This document shows, piece after piece, positions 1-7,555 of a DNA stretch of 26,072 nucleotides. Below the pieces are notes generated by a model. The model was given only the letters and a program-made list of their open reading frames with translations. It did not search any database and had not been told where the DNA came from. The stretch lies in contig CAYPEK010000056.1 of the NCBI GenBank assembly GCA_964409645.1, positions 1-26,072 of the forward strand, in the 5' to 3' direction. Position 1 is the first letter of the stretch. Each line of letters opens with the position of its first letter. The DNA is from CAYPEK01 sp964409645 (GTDB lineage: Bacteria; UBP15; UBA6099). Made by a program: the position numbers and the translations under genes.

Positions 1-1375
1 CGCCGTGCGTCATTACAAGAATTGCCGATCGGAAACCGAGAAGTCCGCGCGTCGGGATCTCGAACTCGATCACCGTGCGGTCGCCCGCCACTTTCATCAT
101 GTCGATGTTGCCGTGCCTGAGGTTGATCGCCTCTATCATCCTGCCGGACATCTCCTCCGGTACCGTAATCACTCCACGCTCTATCGGCTCGTACTGCTTG
201 CCGTTCACTTCCTGCATTATCACTTCCGGCCGCGACACCTGAAGCTCGTAGCCCTCGCGCCGCATCTGCTCGATCAGCACCGCAAGGTGCATCTCGCCTC
301 GGCCCATCACGCGGAAACTGTCCGTTCGGACGTCCGGCTCAATCTTCAGGCCGACATTGTGCTCGATTTCCTTGAACAGCCGAGCCTGAAGATGGCGGCT
401 CGTTACATATTTTCCTTCGCGCCCGGAAAACGGCGAGTTGTTCACCAGAAACGTCATCGCAAGCGTCGGCGGATCGACGCGAATCGCGGGCAGCGGCTCC
501 GCGTCCTCGCTGTCGGCGATCGTCTCGCCGACGTATATGTCCGGTATCCCCGCGATCGCCACGATGTCGCCGGCCGTCACTTCCTTCGTTTCGACGCGCT
601 CCAGCCCCTGAAACGTATAAACCTTCGTCGTCTTCGCCACACGCGGCGCGCCGTCGGCGTCCATCACCACAACCGGCATGTTACCGCCCATGCGGCCCTC
701 GTACACGCGGCCGACCGCGATCCGGCCCACGTAGTTGTCGTACGCGAGCGTCGCCGGCTGCATCCGGAATCCGTGTCCCGTATTCGCAACCGCAGGTTCT
801 ACATTCTCCATGATGAAGTCGAGAAGCGGCGTTATGTCCACGTGCGGGTCGTCGAGATTGCGTATCGCAACGCCCTCCTTTGCCACCGCGAAGATGTACG
901 GAAAATCGAGCTGCTCCTCAGTAGCGCCGAGGCTGTCGAACAAGTCCATCGTCAGGTCGAGCACCTTCTCCGGCCGCGCCATCGGCTTGTCTATCTTATT
1001 GATCACAACGAGAATCTTGAGGCCGAGTTCAAGCGCTTTTCCGAGCACGAACCGCGTCTGCGGCATCGGCCCCTCGAACGCGTCCACAAGCAGCAACGTC
1101 GCGTCCACCGACCGCAGCACACGCTCCACCTCGGAGCCGAAATCCGCGTGACCGGGAGTGTCCACAATGTTGATCTTCGTGCCCTTGTACATCACGGATG
1201 CGTTCTTTGCGTAGATCGTGATACCGCGCTCGCGCTCCTGATCGTTGCTGTCCATGATGCAATCGGCGACCTCGGTGCGTGTCGATATCGCGCCTGTCGC
1301 CTTCAGCAGCGCGTCTATCAGCGTCGTCTTCCCGTGATCGACGTGCGCTATGTTTGCAATGTTTCTAATTTCCAC
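1..1375 (-). CDS. typA: Translational GTPase TypA/BipA (C-terminus outside window)
   Basis: Ribosome-associated GTPase of the elongation-factor superfamily, acting in the cytoplasm in ribosome assembly and stress adaptation. About 458 residues are visible of a family length near 600. G1 is HVDHGKTT (residues 11-18), G2 includes GITI (51-54), G3 is DTPG (72-75) and G4 is NKID (126-129). Domains II and III follow, with the TypA-typical GRGEMHLAVLIEQMRREG stretch and EIPTRGLLGFRS near the window edge. The start is GTG at 1375: an in-frame stop lies three codons upstream (1382-1384) and an AAAGGA ribosome site sits at about 1385-1390. The IANIAHVDHGKTT opening distinguishes it from EF-G and LepA. 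It has its own promoter, so it is probably not dependent on the upstream membrane-protein gene. The family call is very secure; only the truncation limits it. Confidence 0.97.
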   Translation of the reverse strand, partial: MEIRNIANIAHVDHGKTTLIDALLKATGAISTRTEVADCIMDSNDQERERGITIYAKNASVMYKGTKINIVDTPGHADFGSEVERVLRSVDATLLLVDAFEGPMPQTRFVLGKALELGLKILVVINKIDKPMARPEKVLDLTMDLFDSLGATEEQLDFPYIFAVAKEGVAIRNLDDPHVDITPLLDFIMENVEPAVANTGHGFRMQPATLAYDNYVGRIAVGRVYEGRMGGNMPVVVMDADGAPRVAKTTKVYTFQGLERVETKEVTAGDIVAIAGIPDIYVGETIADSEDAEPLPAIRVDPPTLAMTFLVNNSPFSGREGKYVTSRHLQARLFKEIEHNVGLKIEPDVRTDSFRVMGRGEMHLAVLIEQMRREGYELQVSRPEVIMQEVNGKQYEPIERGVITVPEEMSGRMIEAINLRHGNIDMMKVAGDRTVIEFEIPTRGLLGFRSAILVMTHG

Positions 1376-1437
1376 TTCACTTCATCCTTTGCTCCGCCTG
1401 CATATAAAACCCTCGGCTGAAAAAACGGCAGCCCACC

Positions 1438-1466
1438 ATTATAAGGATTTCCTTCGCACAATTAAA
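1438..1466 (-). promoter_or_regulatory. Sigma70-type promoter for typA
   Basis: Reading the minus strand, a perfect TATAAT (1443 down to 1438) is preceded by TTTAAT (1466-1461) with a 17-base spacer. The -35 matches TTGACA at only three positions, but the -10 and spacing are ideal. The predicted start of transcription near 1431 leaves a leader of about 55 bases before the typA GTG. Confidence 0.6.
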
Positions 1467-1504
1467 GGTGATGAGAACAAATCATAATCGGCGCCAAAAT
1501 CGAA

Positions 1505-3796
1505 TCAGCGGCTTTTCTTCAGGATCAGAGAAAGCAGATACAGCATTGCCGCGATGATATAGAGCTGCCTGATGCCGAACGCGAGCGACGAGTATTCGAG
1601 CATTCCGCCGACTATAGAGCCAAGAAGGTTAGAGCTGAACGCGAGCTCGATGCGCCCGGTTTTCTTTATCGAGCCGGCGAAGATTATGCCCGCGAAAAAC
1701 AGGGGCAGCGCCAGAAAAGACCCGGCAACGATGCTCTGCACGAGATATCCCGAGCCGCCAAGCATCGACTTGACCGGAACGAAATAGTTGATCGCTATCG
1801 ATGCGAAAAGAAGGATGTACGCATTGCGCTCCGAGACTGTTTCCCTCCTCGCACAGTACCAGTTTGCCAGCAGCACCATAAGCAGAACGCCGGATATGAC
1901 AGCCGAGCCGACAATCCATGTGGAGCCGAACAGCAACGCGGCCTCGGTCATGCTTTTGAATTCAATCAGCAGGAACGCGGCGCCGAGGAAAAAGAAATGC
2001 CACATCGGCTTTTTGGTCTCGGGCGCAAGACTGAAAAGTATCGTCACGGAAACAGCGAGGATCAGCAAAAGCGCTTTAAAATAGAATACGGATACGCCGG
2101 GCTTATTGAGATAGAGATAAGGCCAGTCGTCCGTAGCGAGCCGGGTACGGCCTGAAGCATATAATTTTTGCCTGAAGTCCGGCTGTCTGCTCCAATAGTC
2201 GTAGTCGAGACCCGGCCCCGCTACGAACGCTCCGAAGTGTGTGCTGAGAGGCTCGCGCCCGAACGTCTTTTGAAGCATGCCGCATATCCGGTTTCCGATC
2301 CACGGTCTTCCGACCGCGAACTGCATGTATATCACACCGTCTTTCTTGAGCAACTTACTGACTTCCCGAAAGCTCTCCTCCGTATATACGAAATTGTCGA
2401 GCCTTATGCTGGACATGCTCGAAAACATCGTCTGCGAGTCCAGCAGCCCAAACACGATCAGGTCGTATTTCTTGTGAGTCTTTTTAAAGTAATTGCGCGC
2501 GTCGTTGATGTGGATGCTCACCCGGCGGTCGTGATACGGCCGCTCCGGATGGAGTCGCTTTCCTATCTCGATTATCTCGGGGTCGATGTCAACGGCATCA
2601 ACGTGAGATGCGCCGTGCCTAAGCGCAGCCGCCGCATTGTTGCCCGTGCCCGCGCCTACAATCAGGACATCTCGCGGATGCGGCTTTATTTTATAAGCGA
2701 GATTGTACCGCGAATCATATACCATCATGTACGGCGGATAAGTTTTACCGCGCAGGTCTATCGTCTCTATGTAAGATGCGCCGTTGACCGTATGCCAGTA
2801 GCCGATCCGCCTCGAACCGCCGTCAGGCTCGCGCGCGACTATCGGCTGCGTCTGCAGTTTGTAATACGGCGTCCAGACAATATCGATGCGCGATTCCTGC
2901 ATGAGAAACACAAGCGCCAGCGCCGCGGCAGCCGCATTCACCGCCATCCACGCCGGCCGTTTCCTCAGGAACCAGAGGCTCAAGACAACGCCCGCCGTGA
3001 ACCACACCGCCGGCCCCGTACGCAGGTAAGACATCAGCGAGAAGAAACCGACTCCAAGCAGACTGCCCGCCACGTTTATCGAATACGCGCGCAACGGCGG
3101 CAGCCGCTTCATCAAACGCCCGGTAAGCTGTCCGGCGCCCACGAAAAGAAACATGTTGAAAACAAAAACCGCGGTTATCGAAAAATAGAACGCGAGAGTG
3201 TTCAGAGCCTTCGGGAGCACGGATTCCAGCTCCCAAACATAATGACTCTCGAGGTCCGGATAGTTGATCAGCAGGAACAGCTTATAGCTGCCGGAGATAA
3301 TCACAATGACAAAAACCGACAGCAATATAGGGAAGAAACTGAAATAATCCCTTTTGCGGCCCGCGAGCGAAAAACCGAGCCCGAAGCCGAACAGGCACGA
3401 CATCAGTACAATGTTTTTTAGAAACGCGAGCACTCTGAATTCGCACGGCACCCACCGCAGCATCATTATCTCGAAAAAAAGGCCCGCGAAACTGATCAGG
3501 AAAAGGTCCAATGCCGCACTTTTCGACGATTCATCTTCGCCGAATTCCGTGCTCCGGCTTACGAATCCGGACAAACTCCGCTCGAACACCCTCGCCAGAA
3601 GCGTCAGGGCAATCGCCGCTCCTCCGCAAACAAACGCCGCTTTCCGGTAGAAACCGATCAGTGACATATACTGCGGCCTTATCACGCCGTCCGGGGTAAG
3701 ATGCGCTTTTAGAAAATCGGGCGCCAGAATAAAACCGAGGCACAACAGCGCGACGCCGAAAGAAAATGAAATTAGATAGAGACCGATTCTTTTCAA
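1505..3796 (-). CDS. Polytopic membrane protein with central spermidine-synthase-like methyltransferase domain
   Basis: 763 residues. The N-terminal part has about nine hydrophobic segments (including residues 1-25, 53-70, 97-115, 126-146, 153-177, 196-222, 241-259). A soluble Rossmann methyltransferase-like domain follows at about 310-545, then about seven more membrane segments. The soluble domain has the spermidine synthase layout: TPYYKLQ (309-315), SAM-type loop VLIVGAGTG (377-385) and acidic AVDID (401-405). Where spermidine synthases carry a D-S/T-S/T-D-P signature, this protein has G450-L-L-D453-S, so the usual catalytic Asp is replaced and a true aminopropyltransferase is doubtful. 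The start is TTG at 3796 (TTG AAA AGA); the next in-frame ATG, at residue 44, would remove the first membrane segment. A consensus promoter lies just upstream. Such membrane-fused SpeE-like proteins are widespread; their substrate is unknown to me. Confidence 0.85.
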   Translation of the reverse strand: MKRIGLYLISFSFGVALLCLGFILAPDFLKAHLTPDGVIRPQYMSLIGFYRKAAFVCGGAAIALTLLARVFERSLSGFVSRSTEFGEDESSKSAALDLFLISFAGLFFEIMMLRWVPCEFRVLAFLKNIVLMSCLFGFGLGFSLAGRKRDYFSFFPILLSVFVIVIISGSYKLFLLINYPDLESHYVWELESVLPKALNTLAFYFSITAVFVFNMFLFVGAGQLTGRLMKRLPPLRAYSINVAGSLLGVGFFSLMSYLRTGPAVWFTAGVVLSLWFLRKRPAWMAVNAAAAALALVFLMQESRIDIVWTPYYKLQTQPIVAREPDGGSRRIGYWHTVNGASYIETIDLRGKTYPPYMMVYDSRYNLAYKIKPHPRDVLIVGAGTGNNAAAALRHGASHVDAVDIDPEIIEIGKRLHPERPYHDRRVSIHINDARNYFKKTHKKYDLIVFGLLDSQTMFSSMSSIRLDNFVYTEESFREVSKLLKKDGVIYMQFAVGRPWIGNRICGMLQKTFGREPLSTHFGAFVAGPGLDYDYWSRQPDFRQKLYASGRTRLATDDWPYLYLNKPGVSVFYFKALLLILAVSVTILFSLAPETKKPMWHFFFLGAAFLLIEFKSMTEAALLFGSTWIVGSAVISGVLLMVLLANWYCARRETVSERNAYILLFASIAINYFVPVKSMLGGSGYLVQSIVAGSFLALPLFFAGIIFAGSIKKTGRIELAFSSNLLGSIVGGMLEYSSLAFGIRQLYIIAAMLYLLSLILKKSR

Positions 3797-3851
3797 ACGT
3801 CACTCACACGATGATTTCTGCTCTATAAAAATACGATTCCTCAACATTCGA

Positions 3852-3880
3852 ATTTTAAAACCTGCGCGTTTGAGTGTCAA
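3852..3880 (-). promoter_or_regulatory. Strong sigma70 promoter for the SpeE-like membrane protein
   Basis: On the minus strand, TTGACA (3880-3875) and TAAAAT (3857-3852) are separated by exactly 17 bases. This is a near-consensus housekeeping promoter. The transcript would start near 3845 and carry about 50 bases of leader before the TTG at 3796. The rest of the 3797-4156 gap holds only this promoter and the hairpin at 4045-4087. Confidence 0.75.
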
Positions 3881-4044
3881 TTTATATAAGATTGTCGGTT
3901 CCGGACAAATTTATTTTATCTTGCTTTTCGATCCGTTTTTTCGATCACCCTTCATCCAAGCAAATGAAAAGAAAATAACCACCCCTATAAAACGTTGTTT
4001 TGTTATTATCGGCTTCATTTTCTAAGCGATATTTCCACGCTAAA

Positions 4045-4087
4045 ACGCATTTATATTCACGATTCTATCACGCGAATATAAATGCGT
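4045..4087 (-). terminator. 14-bp perfect inverted repeat, possible terminator of the Cys-rich gene
   Basis: The arms 4045-4058 (ACGCATTTATATTC) and 4074-4087 are exact reverse complements with a 15-base spacer. Two more C-G pairs can form inside after one mismatch. It lies 70 bases past the stop of the minus-strand cysteine-rich gene, and on that strand the hairpin runs into TTTTA, so it may end that transcript. The stem is AT-rich and the T run short, so an operator-like or other palindrome function is also possible. Confidence 0.45.
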
Positions 4088-4156
4088 CTATAAAGCGTCC
4101 GGTTTCACCTACTGGTTGTTGTCATTTCGCAACTGATTTCCGAAAGCGCGCCACGC

Positions 4157-5257
4157 TTACTCCGGCATCTGTGAGATGAACTTCTCCATCTCGTCGAGCA
4201 TTTCAAGCATCGCCGGATCGCAGTCGCCGGGACTCGCGTTGCAGAATTTACGCTTCTGCAACGTGTTTTCTTTACACGCAGCGGGGTTTTCCTTGCAGCG
4301 CCCTTTCATTTTTTCGATGTCCGCCCTGCGGCCTTCGCTTTTCACCCGCTCGCACTCCGCCGGGTCGCTCGCGCACAGCGCCTTCATCTTCTTCATTTGC
4401 TCGCACTTATCGGCGTCCTCGCCGCAGACCGCTATCAGTTCTCTTGTCTCTTTACACTCGAGCGAATCTTCCTTCCCCTTCTCGCAAATCTTCTGCACAG
4501 CCCTCATATCCGCGAGTCCGGCCCGGATTCCCACTTTGAGCGCGTCGCATTTTTCGCGCTCCTTTTCCTTTTTGCATTCGCCCACCAATTCCACATAATA
4601 TTTCGCTTCTTCGCCGCCCCTCATTCCGTAGCCGCAAAGTTCCTTTTGTTCCATGCAGAACGCTTTCGATTCTTTCACTAAGCCGCACGCGTCCTTGTCG
4701 CGGCCGCCGCAGATTTCTTTCATCCCTTTCGACAAATCAATCATCCATTTGACGTCTTTTTTCAGCTTGTCGCATTCGGCTCCGGTACTCTCACAAGCCT
4801 TCATCATCTTGCTCAGCACGCCCATGTCCTTCATTCCGCCGCCGCGCTCTTTGCTGTCGGAACCACCGCCCGGCCCGCCACCGGGGCCGCCCATGCCCGG
4901 ACCACCCATTCCGGGGCCTCCTCCCGGCATTCCGCCACCGGGCCCGCCACCGGGCATACCGCCGCCCGGGCCGCCCTTCCCTTTATCATCTTTTGCTTCT
5001 TCCATTTTCGGCAGTCCGCTCATCTCGCAATATTCGCTGTTGCCCTTGGCGCGGCAGAACTCCATCGCGTCCTTCATCAACTCGCAGGCGTCCGGATTTT
5101 TCTCGCACGCCGCAGGCTTTTTCATCTGGCCCTGACCGCTTCCGCCCGGACCGCCCTCATCCTGACACATCGCGATCTTCGCCGAAAACATCAGCGCCAC
5201 TGCCGCAATACCCGCCGCAATTGCCGTCTTCATCGATATTGCCTTGTTCTTTTCCAT
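4157..5257 (-). CDS. Secreted cysteine-pair repeat protein, function unknown
   Basis: 366 residues from ATG 5257, chosen because GGGGAGGAG (about 5265-5273) precedes it at good spacing; an upstream in-frame start at 5320 lacks support. The N-terminus (about 1-31) is a basic-hydrophobic signal sequence ending IAMC31-QDE. A poor lipobox is conceivable but M at -1 is unusual. A Gly/Pro/Met-rich segment spans about 94-135. The remainder is charged and helical, with 22 cysteines in eleven pairs: 51/58, 68/77, 155/162, 183/191, 201/208, 228/237, 258/268, 278/285, 295/302, 321/328 and 339/346. Within pairs the spacing is mostly 7; between pairs it is close to 10 or 20. This suggests a periodic helical scaffold stapled by disulfides, or a metal-binding array, outside the cytoplasm. 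I recognise no family. It stands alone, between a hairpin downstream and kefB-like transcription upstream. Confidence 0.8.
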   Translation of the reverse strand: MEKNKAISMKTAIAAGIAAVALMFSAKIAMCQDEGGPGGSGQGQMKKPAACEKNPDACELMKDAMEFCRAKGNSEYCEMSGLPKMEEAKDDKGKGGPGGGMPGGGPGGGMPGGGPGMGGPGMGGPGGGPGGGSDSKERGGGMKDMGVLSKMMKACESTGAECDKLKKDVKWMIDLSKGMKEICGGRDKDACGLVKESKAFCMEQKELCGYGMRGGEEAKYYVELVGECKKEKEREKCDALKVGIRAGLADMRAVQKICEKGKEDSLECKETRELIAVCGEDADKCEQMKKMKALCASDPAECERVKSEGRRADIEKMKGRCKENPAACKENTLQKRKFCNASPGDCDPAMLEMLDEMEKFISQMPE

Positions 5258-5551
5258 TAGTTTTCTCCTCCCCGATATCAACCGGAAACACAGACTTTCA
5301 TCGCCTCCGCGATTCAACACCCATAAACTATAGATTTACGATAAATCATTTTTATTCCCGATTCCGGAAAATTCACCTCTCCTTCCCCGCCTCCGCCCCA
5401 CACCCCGATTTGAGCACCCTTTATGTCCGGAAAAGCACCAAAAACGTTACAACCTTATGCTTTTTCGGCTGCAACCACACGACCCCGATTCCGAGCCGCG
5501 CACACATTCATTTTCATTTTTATTTAAATTGATTGTGTCTATATCAGGCAG
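5258..5551. other. Intergenic region with no gene
   Basis: This 294-base gap lies between the cysteine-rich gene and the antiporter gene, both on the minus strand. It contains the ribosome site of the former (about 5261-5273) and AT-rich patches near 5325-5360. A TATAGT hexamer on the minus strand near 5330 could be a -10, but I see no matching -35. No RNA gene or convincing terminator was found. Confidence 0.5.
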
Positions 5552-7195
5552 CTATTTACATATAATCGCGCACGTCTCATCGGCGAGTTGTTTCCCGACG
5601 TGATCTTCCTCGTTCACAATCGCGTCCGCGCCCGCTTCGAGTATGTCGCGCGCGTATATGTCGTACCTCGCCCGCGCGACAACACTGACCGCCGGAGAGA
5701 GGTCCCGACAAAGCGTAATGATGCGGCTTGCGATTTCCGGGTCCGGGATCGTGACCACAACCGCCTTGGCGCAGCGCACGCCCGCATGTTCGAGTATCTC
5801 AACACTGCCCGCGTCGCCGATCAGAAATTCCGCACCGTAACCTTCTACCGCGCCGGCATTCTTCGGATTGACGTCGATTACAACAACCCGCCCGGCTTTG
5901 TTCGCTGTGAGTTTCTCAACCACTCTGATGCCCGCCGGCCCGAACCCCGCGACGATAACCGCCACCTGCGACGGTCCACACGCGGCGCTTTCCCCACTCG
6001 AAGTGTGCTTTGATTTGCCGCCTTTACTTCGCCTCGTGATCGATCCCGCCCGAGGAGACAGACCAACAAGATACGGCGTCGCTAAAAGAGTTAAAACAGT
6101 CACCGAAACGATCAGTTTGAACTCGCCACTGCCGAGAACTCCTGCCGCAATGGCTATATTAGCCAGCACGAACGAGAACTCCCCGATCTGCGAAAGGCAG
6201 AGGCCGGTCGATAGCGCCACTCCGCCGCCGAATCGGAACACGAGCATAATCAGAGACACGATCGCCGTTTTCGATACGAGAACGAGCACGGATACCGCAA
6301 CGACAAGCAGGATATGATCTTTGATCCACACCGGATCGGCGTACATCCCGACACCGGCGAAAAAGAGAGTCACAAGCAGAGCGCGCACCGAACCGGCGTC
6401 GGCCCTGATCTGCGCCGCGAACGGAGATTCCGCGAGAATCATCCCCGCGAGAAACGCGCCGAACGCCGGACTGATCCCCGCCTGATGCGCGACAAACGCG
6501 GAGCCGGTCGCGATGACAACCGCGAGAAGAATCGGCATTTCGCGGTTCTTCGACCAAGTCCTTATGTTCATCGCACGGGGCACAACATAATTAAGAACGA
6601 CAAAAAGCAACATGAAAGCGCCGGCGCTCATCAGCACCGCCTTAAGCAGCGAGGAGAAAACCGCCCCGGCTGACCCATTGCCCGACAACACCGTGATGAG
6701 CAACACGATGGGGACAACCGCGGCGTCCTGCAGCAGAAGCACCCCCGTCGCCGCGCGCCCGTGGAGACTGTCCATCATGGTCTTGTCGGAGAGCAGCCTG
6801 AACACGCTCGCGGTGCTGGAAAGCGACACAGCCGCGCCGATCACAAACGCCGCTTTGAACCCCACCCCGAACAGCGCGGCGGCCGCGGCGCCCGCCGCCC
6901 ACGTCAGCAAAATCTGCGCCGCGCCGACGGCGATCGTCGCCCCGCCAAGCCGCACCAACCGCCTGAATGAAAACTCGATTCCGATGGAAAACAGCAGCAA
7001 CGCAGCGCCGAGCTCGGTTATCACCTGCGACTCACCGGACGAGCCGACCCACCCAAACACGTTCGGGCCGACGATCATTCCGGCAAGCATGTATCCGATA
7101 ATAGCACTCTGCCGCAACTGCTCGGCGACCGTCCCCATCACGAGCGCCGCCGCGAGCAGAATCAGAATATTTATCAGTTCGTGCCAGCCGTCCAT
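5552..7195 (-). CDS. CPA2-family cation:proton antiporter with RCK/TrkA-N domain (KefB/YbaL type)
   Basis: 547-residue inner-membrane exchanger predicted to swap K+ or Na+ for protons. Residues 1-390 form the CPA2 membrane domain: QSAIIGYMLAGMIVGPNVFG near the start, LLLFSIGIEFSFRRLVRLG, SLSSTASVFRLLSDK, GRAATGVLLLQDAAVVPIVLL, GAFLAGMILAESPFA and LFFAGVGM are all typical. A short charged linker leads to a C-terminal nucleotide-binding RCK_N domain from about 405 with GFGPAG (GxGxxG) and the acidic VVVIDVNP strand end. Length fits KefB/KefC/YbaL. There is no separate KefF/KefG-like ancillary gene here. It follows a 50-residue zinc-ribbon gene by 52 bases and probably shares its transcript. An AAAGGGAAAGG ribosome site precedes ATG 7195. 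The ion specificity cannot be told from sequence. Confidence 0.93.
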   Translation of the reverse strand: MDGWHELINILILLAAALVMGTVAEQLRQSAIIGYMLAGMIVGPNVFGWVGSSGESQVITELGAALLLFSIGIEFSFRRLVRLGGATIAVGAAQILLTWAAGAAAAALFGVGFKAAFVIGAAVSLSSTASVFRLLSDKTMMDSLHGRAATGVLLLQDAAVVPIVLLITVLSGNGSAGAVFSSLLKAVLMSAGAFMLLFVVLNYVVPRAMNIRTWSKNREMPILLAVVIATGSAFVAHQAGISPAFGAFLAGMILAESPFAAQIRADAGSVRALLVTLFFAGVGMYADPVWIKDHILLVVAVSVLVLVSKTAIVSLIMLVFRFGGGVALSTGLCLSQIGEFSFVLANIAIAAGVLGSGEFKLIVSVTVLTLLATPYLVGLSPRAGSITRRSKGGKSKHTSSGESAACGPSQVAVIVAGFGPAGIRVVEKLTANKAGRVVVIDVNPKNAGAVEGYGAEFLIGDAGSVEILEHAGVRCAKAVVVTIPDPEIASRIITLCRDLSPAVSVVARARYDIYARDILEAGADAIVNEEDHVGKQLADETCAIICK

Positions 7196-7247
7196 TCGTC
7201 GCGCCTTTCCCTTTGGTACACTTAACGCGCCGGTCTATTTATTCGGG

Positions 7248-7400
7248 TTACTTATGCGGCGGCACATCCGCGCCGCAGTATTTGCACTTCACGGTTTCCT
7301 TCGCCTTGCCCTGCGGAACGGCCTGAGCGCGCCCGCAACTCGGACACTTCCGTTTCGAGGACAGCACAGCGGTAACGACTGCCTGCATGAAAGGATTCAT
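7248..7400 (-). CDS. 50-residue zinc-ribbon protein
   Basis: A small gene encoding a protein that starts MNPFMQAVVTAVLSSKRK and carries two CxxC knuckles, C19-P-S-C22 and C39-K-Y-C42, separated by 16 residues. This is the pattern of a zinc ribbon. ATG 7400 is preceded directly by GGGAGGGAGG. The second Met (7388) is an alternative start that puts the ribosome site at a more usual distance. The downstream antiporter gene begins 52 bases after the stop, so the two are probably cotranscribed. The short hydrophobic N-terminus is too short to call a membrane anchor. No specific function can be assigned; the paired knuckles make a real gene much more likely than a chance reading frame. Confidence 0.75.
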   Translation of the reverse strand: MNPFMQAVVTAVLSSKRKCPSCGRAQAVPQGKAKETVKCKYCGADVPPHK

Positions 7401-7529
7401 CCTCCCTCCCTGTAGTACATTCTACGGATAAATTAATTTTTTTGAAGCAAAGGAATAATCCACAACGGCGGCTTCGATTTCGCCGAGCCTGCTTAAGCCT
7501 TATTTATTCTCTGTCTCTGACAACCGTAT

Positions 7530-7555
7530 AAAAACGCTTTGAAGGTCACTTCAAA
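7530..7555 (-). terminator. Weak intrinsic terminator overlapping the stop codon of the 478-residue gene
   Basis: On the minus strand, TTTGAAG (7555-7549) pairs with CTTCAAA (7544-7538) around a TGAC loop that contains the TGA stop. GCG and then TTTTT (7534-7530) follow. The stem is 7 bp and AT-rich, so it would be a weak terminator; its placement on the stop codon is notable. Confidence 0.45.

Noticed and set aside
5..1420. 471-codon plus-strand open frame
   Set aside because: It is the mirror of typA, whose minus-strand product has all GTPase motifs; the plus-strand product is Arg/His-rich and resembles nothing.
2168..3421. 417-codon plus-strand open frame
   Set aside because: Mirror of the SpeE-like membrane gene, with an Arg-rich low-quality product and no ribosome site.
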